From: Rhabditoides inermis
Taxonomy: Eukaryota > Nematoda > Chromadorea > Rhabditida > Rhabditidae
Direction of reading: 5' to 3'
Assembly: GCA_963966185.1 (NCBI GenBank)
Contig: CAWZYM010000392.1
Location: 62,001 to 126,000 of the forward strand
DNA: 64,000 bases
The translations under genes and the position numbers were made by a program. Numbering within the stretch: position 1 is the stretch's first letter; each line of letters begins with the position of its first letter. The notes under the pieces are model-generated. The model was not told the origin of the DNA, did not search any database, and saw only the letters and a list, made by a program, of their open reading frames with translations. Below are positions 1-11,229 of the stretch, piece after piece.

Positions 1-726
1 GTGGTTCAAGCTCCCATCCTCCTCAACCCGTCACTCCACCTCTCCCTCCCAAGGCCGTAAGTCATGTGGGATCGGCGTGTGTGTGACGGTGTTTAGGATC
101 GTGGTCTGTCTCCCACTCTCGATGAAGTCATTGGAGAGAATCGACTCTCAGGGGACAGAGACGGCAAGATCGAGCCCATCCAGGTATATCCGTTTTTTTA
201 ATTGTATCTCATTGTTTTGTTCAGTTCCACCCTCTACCGCACCACATGAATCGCTCCGGATCCCCCACGCGGAAGCCTGTAAGTAACAAGTGTTTTTCTG
301 TCGTTTTATCAATTGATTGATTGCAGACTTCGCTGATACAGATGATGCAGACTGCGTCGGGCGAGATGAAACGAGTTCGACTACTGCTGCTCAGCCGGCC
401 AATAGCAGAAGCGGTCGGGGTGCGACAAGGTGTGTTCCCCTTCCTTCTTCCACCCTCCTTCATTCTCATGCAGGCCAGTTGGTGGTGATAAAGCGTCGCG
501 TGCATCTGCAGCGTTCGGTTGAGGGAGAGATGCAGCCGGTTCACACCCTCAGCATGCCCCTCGTGCTACAGGGAGTGCCCGTCGCAGAAGCCCACGAAGT
601 GAGTGTTTGTAATAGTCTCTTCTCTGCATTCCATTAAATTAGGCGGAGCACATCCGTGGAGCGATGCAGGGCAGTCGACATTCCGGTCTTTCGGAGCAGG
701 AGATACCCCCTGCGTTGACCATGTAG
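1..726 (+). CDS. 3' end of an unrecognised protein-coding gene (partial)
   Basis: Six exons read in one frame: 1-56, 97-183, 225-278, 327-429, 474-598 and 643-726, with GT-AG introns of 40-48 bases and phases that agree at each junction. The stop is TAG at 724-726. The 5' part lies outside the window. The visible C-terminal 140 or so residues start with a proline/serine-rich stretch (TPPLPPKA), pass through a short basic segment (SPTRKP), and end in a possibly folded part with alternating basic and aliphatic residues (VVIKRRVHLQRS, VLQGVPVAEAHE). I see no signal peptide, membrane span or known motif, and cannot name a family. A polyadenylation signal follows at 910-915. Confidence 0.7.
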
Positions 727-909
727 CCCACATTCCATCTCGTGTGATGACTATCAAGTGAGCTCTTTGCTCTCCTCTTTAACATGCATAACATGCTATG
801 CGCTCTTTTTGATACACGTTGTGACGTTGCCTCATACACTCGTTATCTCTTACTTTTGCAGGTATGTTGTTTACAGTTGAAATACGTTATACATTTGTAA
901 TACACTAAT

Positions 910-915
910 AATAAA
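910..915 (+). terminator. Polyadenylation signal AATAAA
   Basis: Canonical AATAAA about 185 bases after the stop codon of the upstream + gene and before the convergent minus gene that ends at 964. The rest of the 727-963 interval is AT-rich and shows nothing else. Confidence 0.5.
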
Positions 916-963
916 CTCTGTTTTTGCATTTACATAAAATAATATGTTGATAATCATCTTTTG

Positions 964-2229
964 TTATATTTCTTTTGAGAAGAGTTTGTGAAGCGGTCCG
1001 TCGTCGCCGAATCGCTGAAATAGAGGGATGAATAATTGTAGAAAAATCTCACTTACTTGATAGAAGGCAGTGAGATCAGCAGATGTGACTAGACCGTCGT
1101 GATCGGAATCCAATTCCTAAAAAGTTGAGGTCAAGTGACTCTCTCGTTTGTCGTACCTGGAATACAGTGCTCGCCCTCTCCCGCACTGTGGCCCTGTTCA
1201 CTCGGCTGCCATCCCCACAGTCACTCGATAGAGAGAAGATGGAGCGAGTGAAAGACAGGAATGTCTGCAACAAAGAGTCATATGCGCATCCATGGAATGC
1301 TCACCTCGAATGTGAAGTGTGCCTGTCCTCCGGCGATGATCCTCATTGTCCAGGCGGCAGACGCGGCCGGAGACTGCCGATACAACAGAGAGAGACCCAG
1401 CAGCAGGTGCTCGAATGCCAGATTGGAGAGGAAGCATGAAGAGAACTCACTTCAAATGTGACCGTGTCTCCGTCGCGCGCGAATGCAGTGTATACTCTCT
1501 TTACGTACGCGTCTCCGCCCTAAATTTTTTACTATAAAATTTTTTTAACCCATTATTCTTACCTCAACAACAATAATGGACGCGATAAGCCGTCGGAAGT
1601 CTGACTCGCGCATTCGACCAGACGGACACTCCTAGAAAGACACGGAACTGACCACATATGGTTTCACTAGCTGACTCACATTCTTGAACTTTGCATACAT
1701 ATACTTGATCCACTTTCGTTCGAAGCCTGTGGTGAGAACTAGATCGCGGAGTCTTGGAGGGTGCAAGGAGACCTGTGTAGAATAGAGAGTGAGTGGGTGA
1801 GTGACTGAGAGAGATCGATAGAATAGACAGAGAGAAGAGATTACCTACCTCCCATTGATTATCGGTCATCTCGTCTTCATCCGCTGAAAGAGGGGTATTT
1901 ATTCGTAATACGTAAGCTACGTTAAAGGAACCTTCATTCTTGTAGCATATCTTGAACTGTAGTGCCCGGAGGGACCAGTAGAACCTCTGAAGGAGACGGT
2001 CCAAGAACGCATTCTGCACGTGACGAGGCTCCTGGTAGAGCTTGTGGACAGCACGGTCGAACTGGAACGGTTGCTCTACTTTTCCTTGCCCCCCCCCCCC
2101 CCCCCGCTCTCTCACCTGACTCGGTCGTCTCCGGTGTTTCTCGCTGCCGATGCTGACGAATGGGTTCTTGCCTGCGAACATGCTACCTTTCAGTCCAGCC
2201 AGGAGGAGGCGAGAAAGCGCGACTCGCAT
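964..2229 (-). CDS. EF-hand calcium-binding protein, neuronal calcium sensor / KChIP-like
   Basis: Stop TAA at 964-966; the ATG chosen is at 2227-2229. Exons include 964-1014, 1057-1116 and further ones to 2229. The order matches the neuronal calcium sensor family: a motif like YMYAKFKNECPSG (family form FKNECPSG) before EF1, then four EF-hand-like units. The last loop, DSDHDGLVTSAD, has the canonical acidic residues. The third, DCGDGSRVNRAT, is partly canonical. The first two (around DGDTVTFE and AGGQAHFTFE) keep the hydrophobic pattern but lack most ligands. Such proteins bind Ca2+ and act on channels or kinases. No N-terminal myristoylation glycine is seen, and the N-terminus, which crosses a run of 17 C on the + strand, is uncertain. 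It could be a divergent calcineurin-B-like protein instead. Confidence 0.72.
2089..2105. repeat. C17 homopolymer in the EF-hand gene
   Basis: A run of 17 C (G on the coding strand) within or beside the first intron of the minus EF-hand gene. The frame stays open through it, so whether it is intron (donor gtgagag just upstream) or coding polyglycine cannot be decided by eye. Such runs often vary in length. Confidence 0.7.
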
Positions 2230-2942
2230 CCAAATCGCATTCCCATTTCAACACTGCAGTAGCAGTTTCCCTCGCACTATTCTATTCGCCTCCGCCCTTA
2301 TGAGAGACGCTCATCCAACATGCATGAGGTGAGAGAGCGCAGACGGGAAGCGGCGAGGGAGACCGAGATAGTATTACAGAATGCAGAGATTGCCAGAGAC
2401 GCGATAGGGGTTCAGAAGACATGCACGACACGTGAAAGGGAAGAAACACACACCTTCTTTGGCCTCTATGTGACTGTAGTCGACATTGAATCGAATAGAC
2501 AGCGACATTCGTTGATGAGAAGCAATGATGGAGTAAGTTCACTGAAATCACGCGGAACTTACCAAGAAACTAACGTAACACAACACCCGTGGAACTGGAT
2601 AGGCGATGCGAAATATGTACCCATCCCTAGTCGGCACATTCACATTCACGAAGCGACATTCGAAAACATCGTAACGACACAAAAGACAGACATGAGTGCA
2701 TTTGTTCTTTTGGTCTCACCCATTACGATGTCGGCCCATTGTTTCTAATGTCACCACCTCACCCCCAATCCCTCTCTCTTGCATGCAATTAGTTTATGGG
2801 TGTGAGTGTTCTGGAAGGGGCTATGGGAGATGAGAGAGAGAGGCTCGGATCTGTTATCAACGGATGATCGGATGAGTGCGTACGTCAGCAGGGTGGCTAC
2901 GATAGCCAGTCGGCTGTTGTGTCAGTGTGCGGGGTGGCAGGT
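2230..2942. other. Intergenic interval between divergent genes
   Basis: Holds the 5' flanks of the minus EF-hand gene and of the + receptor gene. A short 5' exon of the receptor may lie here. A 142-codon open frame at 2320-2748 has no recognisable features, and I do not call it a gene. Confidence 0.4.
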
Positions 2943-3275
2943 ATGCTCTCCCCCTTCTCCATCTTCTGCTATGCCGGCAACGCCGTCTCCCTAGTCGTCA
3001 ATGCACTCCTCGTCGCTCTCTCACTCAACTGGAAAATGGACGTGCCAAGGGTAAACACCGTATCAGTTTCATTCACGTCACCACAACTTGCGTAACAGAA
3101 GGGAGGAAGCATGTGCTATTGTAGGACCTCCGTCTGTTCTTCGCGAACACAGGCGTGGTGGCGATGGTGCAGGCCGTAGTACTGATGCTACTCCAGCCAC
3201 AGTCGGTGCACAGGGGAATGATCACCACTCGGGTGCCACACGGCATCGTGCGCGAGATGCAGGACAACCACGTGG

Positions 3276-3318
<43 letters not shown>

Positions 3319-4745
3319 ATTCCCTCTTTCCTAGAAGTACATCGCAGTGCTGGGCATCGCGGCGTACACGTACAAGATGCTCTCGTTCCCACTCGTCTTC
3401 ATCTACCGTTTCATCACCATCGCATCCCCCAGCAATGCCGGAGGGTGAGCAGTGGGTGCAAGAGAGAAGGAGAGAGAGGGAGAGAGAGCAAGAGACCTCA
3501 TCTCTCCTTCCAGCTGCTTCTCTCCCCGCTGCATGGTGATTTTCTTCGGATTGATGGCTGGCATCGGAATAGCCCAGGGCACCCTGTACTACCTAGCATC
3601 ACCCGGTTTTGATGTGAGTTTTCGATTATTGACAACATTGATTCGCACAGTAGTCGAATGTGTCCGTCTGTATCTTCTCCCCGCGCTCGCACTCTCTCTC
3701 TCTCACTCAGCCGATTGCCGGCTCATCCCAGAATGCCTGATCGATAGTGCTAATGGGATGGATTCAGGAGCTATACGACAATCTCAACGGCACGGACATC
3801 ATCGAACAGCTCACCGAGAGGGAGCGGCCTATATTCCAGGTGAGAGAACTGATACAACAACAGTGGTAAGAAATGACGTCATAAATTTCAAAGCGTTTAA
3901 AAATAATTAATATTTAGATTCTGGTGACAACTGCCTCGCCGGTGGAGACGACTACGATGGGTGTGATCGATTGGCGAGCGATGAACACAAAGGAGAGGGA
4001 TGTGGTGGGTGCAGAGAGGATCACACATCTTCCGCCTCCTCCGATGTCACTTTGGCGTGAATGAGCCATTGCAGAAGATTGTGCTGTTCGGAGAAGACCT
4101 CAAAGATCCGCTGTCCATCTACTTCTATGGTGAGAGGGAAAGCGAAGAGAGTCACCATTGGTATCTTCCAGGCTCATTCCTGGCACTCCACCTCATCGCG
4201 TATCTGACTGTCATCTTCGGTGGACAGTGCATGCTCAACACTATCAAACAGAAATCGGTAAGCAAATAACTGACAAACTAAAACAAAAAAGCGAGATAGA
4301 CGGAAGAGAAGGATGGTGGAAGATGATTACGGGTTGGCTGCCTCCCCCCACTTGAAACGCGGCCCATCACTCTTCACACGAAATTGCTTCCGCCGGCGAA
4401 TAACCCTCCCGTTTCAGGCGAACCTCTCCCAGCAGGCTGCTGGAGCACAACAGGTACACTCACATGACAGGTGCTCTTCCACCCCTCTCTGTTCAGGTGA
4501 TCGCAGTGGCTGTGCTGACTGCCGCCGCCTCTCCCCTCCCCTTCCTCATTCCCCTACTCGCCAATGCAGCCCTCGTACTCGTATTCCAGAACAGCCTGTA
4601 TGTACCCTTTCCCTTCCTCCTACAGTACTTCCTTGCAGGTGGTGGCAGGAGTACCTCCCTACCATTCTACTTACCATAACGCCTATGATGCCCACTATCG
4701 CAGTACTGTTCGGAATTAGTGTACGTTTGAGAGAGAGAGCGAGCG

Positions 4746-4791
<46 letters not shown>

Positions 4792-4930
4792 CTTGCAGCA
4801 ATACCGTGCCGCTCTGATGTCTCTGGTGCGTCTGGAGTTTCTTCGACCGGCGCCTCCCGAGAAGCCAGTCGAGGATGATGGAATAGACGCGGAGAGAATG
4901 AAGGAGATCAACGACATGAGGAAGAAGTAA
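2943..4930 (+). CDS. Serpentine (7TM) chemoreceptor, Str-superfamily type
   Basis: About eleven exons with consistent phases; stop TAA at 4928-4930. The ATG at 2943 opens directly into TM1 (CYAGNAVSLVVNALLVAL, with the GN of the first helix), so a short upstream exon may be missing. TM2 follows (TGVVAMVQAVVLMLLQ), then TM3 ending in the loop motif LVFIYRFITIASP, TM4 (MVIFFGLMAGIGIAQG), TM5 (LALHLIAYLTVIFGGQ), a cytoplasmic loop, TM6 (AVLTAAASPLPFLIPLLAN) and TM7 (LPTILLTITPMMPTIAVLFG), which is followed by QYR as in nematode str/srh/srd/sri receptors. The tail is short and charged. Such receptors sit in the cilia of sensory neurons and detect odours or pheromones. The family within the superfamily cannot be fixed by eye. 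Two introns contain (CT)n or (GA)n runs. Confidence 0.78.
3281..3317. repeat. (CT)n microsatellite in receptor intron
   Basis: An uninterrupted CT repeat forms most of the polypyrimidine tract of an intron of the + serpentine receptor, ending in cctag. Confidence 0.9.
4732..4786. repeat. (GA)n microsatellite in receptor intron
   Basis: GA repeat with a few GAGC units inside the last intron of the + serpentine receptor. On the sense strand it is purine, so it does not act as the polypyrimidine tract; that is the short ttgctcttgcag after it. Confidence 0.9.
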
Positions 4931-5065
4931 ACCGTCTCCTAACACCACACTAGTAGCGCACCAGACATAGTGATGACGCAACCATATTCACATTCGGTTA
5001 GAGTAGCTCGACAGCTCTAGCAGTAGTAATATCATCCACGTTTTGTGAGCACCTCATGTGATTCA

Positions 5066-5664
5066 ATGTTTCAAAGATATTTTCATATTTCTCATCGATG
5101 CGCTTATACCAGTTCGTTTTCGATAAATCTTGCACGTGCGTATTTCGAAACGATTGTCCTGTTTCTCGTTGTCTGGGCTGTGATGATGCCGCCTGGTGGG
5201 AGGTCGTCATTTCTCTACTCGCTCGACTCTCGGATAGGTGACATGTGTAAGGGCACAGGGAAAGGTTTTTCGTGCGAGGACGTGATAGAAGCCATTAAGA
5301 ACGCTGGAAAGGTAGATCGTCCTTTCCATCCAAGTCCTCCTTCCCCTTTCTAGAAGTTCACCGACTCTCTCTTCTCTCTCTCCACTCTCACTTCTCTCGT
5401 ATGGGCTCTCGTCGCTATCAAGATACTCGTCCTCGCCGTTTGTGAGTCCTCTCTCGTATACTGTATTCTACCGTACCCCTTCAGGCATGCAGCAGACGTT
5501 GAAGGTGCTGTGTGGTGTGGAGTGGGGCTGGATCGCTCTGTTCCACAATCGTCCCTTCCTCGCTGAGATGCTCTATCTCTTCCTGGGGTTCGGTGGAATC
5601 GCTATACTCATCGAAATCACCACGCTCATTCTGCGCATATGCGGGGTACGTGAGCCATCTCCCC

Positions 5665-5711
<47 letters not shown>

Positions 5712-7061
5712 TCCCTCTCTCTCCCTCGTTCATCCCCCGATATTGCAGTACAACCAGATGCAGAAGCGGCTCGTGATTCTCTCTGTGGGCTACTATTTCG
5801 TCTTCTTCCTTCCCTTCAGTGGAATGGGTGTGTATGGAATAAGGGGAGAGACAATTTATGAACTGCGGGTATCAATTGGGAGATGAACTGTGAGGGAACC
5901 GAGTACTCAATGGCAAGGAAAAGGACAGATTGTGGAAGAAACTGATATTCCAGCTCTTGAGTTGTCTGTGCGCATGAGTAGCTCTTCTCCCTATGTCTCC
6001 ACCATTCCATGGGATGCATTCGTCGCTCGCTCCGAGAATGACTATACTGGTAACTACACCAACGCCACTCTTCCCGACCAGATCTTCATGGATTTTGAGG
6101 TAATTGGAATTCCGCGTTCTCCGCCTATTTTTGTTTCAGGATCGTAACGCGTGTTGCATGCAAAACAACGTCAACGTCACATTCAATGGGCGACCGGTAA
6201 GCAAAGTCGAGAAGAATCTGGAAGCGACTTGTGTGTTCAGATCAAGTCGTATCTACCTGTGGAGGGAATCGAAGTGGACAATGACACTAGGCATGTATTC
6301 GACGCGTTCCCCCGACTGTGTCTGAAGACGGGCATCAAGAAGACCAAGGACGAGAAGGAGAAGATGTTCCTCACCAATCGCCATCCAGTCATCGAGGTGT
6401 CCAAGGACTTTAAATACAAATCCCGCACATACCAGTACACGTGCAAGGAATTCTTCTTTCCCAAGCAAGTCAACGCTGTCAAGGTAGGGCAGAAAGGGGA
6501 GAGGGGAACTACGTTGTGTTGCAGACGAATGCTGGCGCGGGGATTGTGTTCACTCTGATCACTGCCCTCTCCGCTCCCGTTCTCTACATCTACTTTGAGG
6601 TGGCGTAGTTCTACCGTGTCTTTCACTTACAGTATCCCAGAAGTGGCGTCGTCATTCTCGCGTGCTGCGTATAATTCGGTGGAGGAGAGAGCTGCAGACC
6701 AAGCTATCCCAGCAGAGGGCTGTCATGGCGAGAAACGCTCACAAAGAGAAGGCCAGTCTCCCTCTCATTCATTCTTTCTTTATCTATTCAACTTTCTCAT
6801 TTTCAGAAGCATGCTCACAAGAACACCGAGAAAGTAGGTTGACATGTGACAACAAGTACAAGTGTCATCGCCTCTGCATGTTTTCATCTTTTTTTTCAGA
6901 CTGTTTCTCCTGATAAGGGCCGCTCGGTACCCTCCACTTCTATGGCGTACGTTCATGCGCGTTTTTTTCATTGTCCCTCTTTCCTCTGTATAAGAATATA
7001 AGTTCTCTTTCCCAGATCCACTTCTTCGCAGAAGAAACCTGCCGAGCTCTTCAACGTGTAG
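5066..7061 (+). CDS. Multi-pass membrane protein with a large N-glycosylated loop, unrecognised
   Basis: Roughly twelve exons with matching phases, ending in TAG at 7059-7061. I start at the ATG at 5066. A first span (TIVLFLVVWAVMM) is followed by a loop with two cysteines, a second span (TSLVWALVAIKILVLAV), a third (LYLFLGFGGIAILIEITTL), a fourth (VILSVGYYFVFFLPF), a long hydrophilic region with the sequons NYT and NAT, a CC pair and several other cysteines, and a last span (GIVFTLITALSAPVLYIYF). A basic tail (KWRRHSRVLRIIRWRR) and a lysine/serine-rich end come next. The pattern suggests a plasma-membrane protein with a cysteine-rich outer domain and a basic inner tail. It is not a standard seven-helix receptor and I recognise no family. 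It lies 135 bases after the serpentine receptor on the same strand. Confidence 0.7.
5670..5724. repeat. (CT)n microsatellite in intron
   Basis: CT run, then CCCTCT-type degenerate copies, inside an intron of the multi-pass orphan gene, shortly before its attgcag acceptor. Confidence 0.9.
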
Positions 7062-7181
7062 ACAAGAATACTCATCACTCGAGCACTTGAGACTAAACCT
7101 GTACGATTATATGTTTTTGTCGTGCTGTCCTTTCTTGAAATTAAACAAACAGAATATAACGATTAACAAAATCACAATACA

Positions 7182-7187
7182 TTTATT
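7182..7187 (-). terminator. Polyadenylation signal (minus strand)
   Basis: AATAAA on the minus strand, 35 bases beyond the stop of the small frame at 7222-7404. It would serve that frame and/or the srsx receptor gene upstream of it. Confidence 0.5.
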
Positions 7188-7221
7188 TACATATGTGTAC
7201 ACGTATAAACATAAGTGGCGG

Positions 7222-7404
7222 TCAGCAGAACATGAGTCTTGTTCGGATGTGTATGGATGCAACGACTCTGGAAACCAGGAAGTAGACTATGGCGATAAAA
7301 TAAAGGAGGACTGCGCAGAGGGCATAGGTGGAGTAGAATGCGAGTGCGGGGAGAGCAGTGGGGGGCTCGGACCACTGACGCAGCCGCACCACACAACCCG
7401 ACAT
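7222..7404 (-). CDS. Possible 60-residue single-span membrane protein
   Basis: ATG at 7402-7404, no intron needed. The protein has one long hydrophobic span (ALCAVLLYFIAIVYFLV) between a short N-terminal part and a basic tail (SRVVASIHIRTRLMF). A polyadenylation signal lies 35 bases after the stop. Two ATGs in another frame stand just upstream, which argues against efficient use of this start unless an exon edge falls at ggagacag. It could instead be an alternative last exon of the srsx gene, whose stop is only about 110 bases upstream. No family recognised. Confidence 0.35.
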   Translation of the reverse strand: MSGCVVRLRQWSEPPTALPALAFYSTYALCAVLLYFIAIVYFLVSRVVASIHIRTRLMFC

Positions 7405-7512
7405 GCACACTGTCTCCCGCCTTATCACTCATGTTTGTTTGTGATAGTGCAGTGAGAGTGCGTCCATCAACTCACTCGCAGTGAGTGCATCATTTCACTC
7501 TCTCTCACTCTC

Positions 7513-9426
7513 ACATGGCCTCTTGTGTGGCATGGCTGGTCTTGGTGGTGATCTGTCTGTCCATGAATCGTCCCAGTATCCGGGCCTGCTCCACGAATGC
7601 CCTCCGGTATTCCATGCTCCTCCACGCGAACACGTAGTAGTTCTGTGTGTAGCACAGCATTGCGAAGAACACCTGAACAAGAAGAGAGTGAGCAACTAGA
7701 ACATAATCGAATGAAGAGATTATATTAGGAAAGAGAGAAAAATAAAGACGAGGAAGAAAGATAGTCTGAACAGATAAGTTGACAGTTGACTCACCATACT
7801 ACTCTGTACATAGGGCACCACATCTGAGGGAAGCCACCAGCTCCACACTCCAGAATCCGCTCCGATCTATACCATATAATTAAGTTGCATATTTCTACAC
7901 CACAATTCAAAAACCGATTCTCATGAATTTTATTCACAATTTCGGACTAAGTGGTTTGTTAGTTGATGAATTTCACGCACTACAAATGAATTTTTCTCAA
8001 TTTGATAAAATATTAATGACCTTCTAAAGAAGAATTAATGATTAAAAATCGTGAGAAATAGGCCACTGGGTATTTAACATTATATAGCTTAGATATCCAG
8101 CGTGAACTATTCCATACGGGAGTGCGTTCTTTTTTCTTATTTTAATGATGAGACAGTACTCACCTGACAGAGAAACCAAGAGAAGAAGAAAACAATGCCG
8201 ATAACGAGAATCGAGCGGAGGAACTGAAGTAAGTACAATTGAAAGACAAACAAATGTCACCCTCAATTTAGCATCACTAATTTAGAGCTAGTGTCCTTGA
8301 AACATAAATACACACCGCACCCTTTGCTCGCTCGGTCGAATGTCTTGGGAAATGGAGGAGACTACCGAGTATTTGGCCTGCCGATCTGAAACACACGGTA
8401 TTTGGCGCCCACATCATATCTACATCCGCATTCATTTACGAGAAGGGTATACGATAACATTCAATAAACATACACAACAGGAAGTGTTCTACAGAGCACA
8501 CACATTGTCTGACGACTCACTCTTGTTCTTTGTGAGAACCGCCGCTCCGAGCGCACAATAGGCGAGAAGGGTACAGACGTTAATGTATGTATTCAACCGG
8601 GTCCACAAACGAGATGCTGAAACGGCCATTGACATTCTAATGTCTTAGAAGCGTGGAGATTTGTTTGTTCCTCATGGGAGAATACACAACGTGCACTGAC
8701 CCTGTTCGGGGAGTCCGAGTGGCGGATTGCAGAGGGGAATGATTTGGCTGTCGATCTGCCGCCAGCCAAGAAACACGAACAGCGATCCGTAGAGGACAGA
8801 GGGAGTGAGGAGAAGGAAGAGGTAGATCGAGTTGCAGCGAGAGCGGGAGATGTTGTGGTAGCTGGAACGGGGCAGTGAGTTGTGTGTGCTGCGCAACTAT
8901 TCACTTACAGTACTGGGAAGATAATGGAGAAGACGCAGTTAATCGGAATGATCAGCATCATTGTTACCTGAAATACAATAGAGTGATAAGGTTTGTATAT
9001 GATGGCTATACTCGCCTGGAAGCTGATGAAGAATATGTAGGGAGTGATAAGAACGAAGCACTCTGATCGTATCACAGTCCTGTCGGACAGAATGAAAGAC
9101 ACATTGATGAGTTCTGATAGGCCACAGAATAGGTGGGCGAATGCTGTGATGGCTAGCAACAGACCTGCAAAAAACAAAGGGTGACTGAACGAAACAGATT
9201 CATCGAAATACTAGATTCATTTAAACATTCCATTGTATGCAAATATACAAGTGATTTATTGTTGAATATGTATCTTCCTAGCAACGGATAAAACAAACGC
9301 GAATATCTCACCATGATTGTTAGCCAGCGCCCGCTTCCTATACGTTGCCCAGATGATGTTCACGTTCCCAAACACGGAAAACACATTGAAAACTATGATT
9401 TCGACAGCTATCACACACAAGATCAT
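7513..9426 (-). CDS. Serpentine chemoreceptor, srsx-type 7TM GPCR
   Basis: Exon 1 (9312-9426) begins with ATG right after a ttcag acceptor and encodes TM1 with the GN motif (VFGNVNIIWATYRKRAL). Exon 2 (9016-9164) gives TM2 and TM3 with a conserved ECF; exon 3 gives the helix-3 end IPINCVFSIIFPVLYHN, which matches the srsx pattern of a residue triplet followed by FP and a basic loop. Then come TM4 (YLFLLLTPSVLYGSLFVF), TM5 (INVCTLLAYCALGAAVL), a long basic loop 3, TM6 (SILVIGIVFFFSWFLCQ) and TM7 (FFAMLCYTQNYYVFAW), which runs into a tail with YRRAF. The stop is a TGA in the tcacatgg at about 7513. The intron after exon 2 appears to use a GC donor (cag|gcgagt). Likely a sensory or peptide-type receptor of nematodes; the ligand is unknown. 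Confidence 0.8.
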
Positions 9427-10936
9427 CTGAAATGAGATGCATGTTCAACATGTAGGCGCAGTAGTAGAGTAGCATCCGCATTGATAGTATTAGTAGTACA
9501 CATAGTGCAATAGGGACTATTATAGGATGAAGAGAATGAAAGAGGAGACAGAGGAGAGGACGGAAGAACCTAGGCGCATACACAATATTGCATTCTGTGG
9601 AGATCTCGCTGCTTAGAGAAATAAACGTAGAAAATACAGAACACAGAATGAGGGGGAGGGAAAACGAAGAAGAATTGACAATGCACGATGGATGGAATAA
9701 GGTAGAATCGACAAAGCACGAGTATAATTATATCGCGGACGGCAATGAAAATAGTAAGTAGTAGGAGATGGCTCATTATACTCTGACCACGACAAAGGCT
9801 CATTACATTCATTCTAATCAAACAGTTTGAGACAAAATTATAATAATCTTTGTCGACCGAGAAGAATAAAAAGACACAGATATTATTGTAACAATTACAG
9901 AACAGTGGAACAAAACAATAAAAAAAACTGATGGGTGCACTATAATAAAATATTGATAGCAGAACGCAGTTGACGAAAATCAACCAACAACTGATGTCAC
10001 GATAATGATATTTACAATAATGATATATCCTATTACATAATGATATATCCTATTACAATAACCATAAGTTTCCTCGTCAAGTGATGGATTTCTAAATATC
10101 AAAGGAGAAGGGTGAAGTCGACGAAGCGCTTGGTATTTAATGGCTCGACACACGAAGAAGATACATGCATGAACCATAGGTATTCCTGGCTACAACCTGT
10201 TCCGCCTCCCTTCCTTTTTCTAACCCTTTTTAACTCTCTTTTTCCTCCCTCCCTTTCCTCCCTCGCTCCCTCCCCCCCCATCCTCTCTACCTCTTCCTTC
10301 TCTCTTCTATGCGCATATGTAGGTTGGATGACGCATAGAGCAAAGACTGCTCCAAAAATCTCGGCTGCTCATGATGGCTAATCATCCAGTCACTTCTGCC
10401 ATCCTCTCACACTTCCTCGTCCATATGCACCTCTGTAATTTCAGAAACAATTTACACATTCATTATACGATGGCTTCCATACAAATACTTTCACACGTAT
10501 GTTAGGGGCACAAGAGCACAAGACAAACATATAAAATATATTTGAAATGAGTAATGTACTGGTTGAGAGACAGCGGGACATAAAATTTTCGCGGGACTAC
10601 TGACACTATCAGAATTTCAAAATCCGAGTTTACATGTCGAACGAGTACATATCCGAGTGGGAACGAGTACATTTGTCGATTTCGAAAGGCGTCCACCCGA
10701 AGACCTAAAAAAAACACCGCAAATTATCGATCTTCCCACCGCTGAAACAGTATTTCCAGACAAAAAAACTATACGACGATATTACGAGTGCAAAATGTGC
10801 AAAACTCAGATATTAGCCAAATAAGAATGAGTCTCGCAGTGCCAAGTCTGGAAGAGGAATAGACTGAAGGTTAGGTTGTAATGACGCGAATAGACAAGTG
10901 GCCAAATATGAGTCCGAGCTGGAATAACCGCATAAC
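9427..10936. other. AT-rich intergenic region
   Basis: Upstream of the srsx gene. I see no convincing exons. Two tandem copies of a roughly 20-base unit (taatgatatatcctattaca) lie at about 10008-10050, and a long pyrimidine tract lies at 10200-10310. Open frames here are low-complexity and lack splice-supported continuation. Confidence 0.5.
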
Positions 10937-11192
10937 TCATAGATGGTATCCGTCGGAAAAGACGCGGATATAGAATGATTGGTAAGACTGGAGTATCCCT
11001 GCCAGGCGCGACGGTACTCATTACAACCATAAACTCATTACATCATTCAATATAATAGTCCAGGAATACCTTCCACGGAATGCCAGTGAATGATTTTGCC
11101 CGTGGGGTGCACCTGCTCCAGTTCACTTAGAAGCCGGCAGCTGCGATGGAGCAGTGAAGGAGCAGGAGGAGGAGAAGGAGCACAGGACGCAT
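10937..11192 (-). pseudogene. Frameshifted small secreted protein gene (candidate)
   Basis: On the minus strand an ATG at 11190-11192 starts a strong signal peptide (MRPVLLLLLLLLHCSIAAA) but reaches TAA two codons later (reading GF then stop). One frame over, the sequence continues as a plausible mature chain (SELEQVHPTGKIIHWHSVE), followed by a gtattc donor, an intron with a ggcag acceptor, and a last exon ending ...FYIRVFSDGYHL and TGA at 10937. A TATAAAAG box lies 30 bases before the ATG (11222-11229). The simplest reading is a recently broken gene or a one-base sequencing error. The signal peptide resembles that of the phospholipase A2-like gene 1 kb away, but the mature part does not. 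Confidence 0.4.
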
Positions 11193-11221
11193 CCCTCACA
11201 CTATCTCAGTGTACATCTGTT

Positions 11222-11229
11222 CTTTTATA
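11222..11229 (-). promoter_or_regulatory. TATA box (TATAAAAG)
   Basis: Consensus TATAAAAG on the minus strand, 30 bases upstream of the ATG of the frameshifted secreted-protein candidate. Its place supports that this was a transcribed gene. Confidence 0.5.

Noticed and set aside
2320..2748. 142-codon + strand open frame
   Set aside because: No signal, motif or splice support, and it overlaps the presumed promoter of two divergent genes.
9570..9983. 137-codon minus-strand hydrophobic frame
   Set aside because: AT-rich, codon composition unlike the real exons here, no splice partners; the hydrophobicity reflects T-rich sequence.
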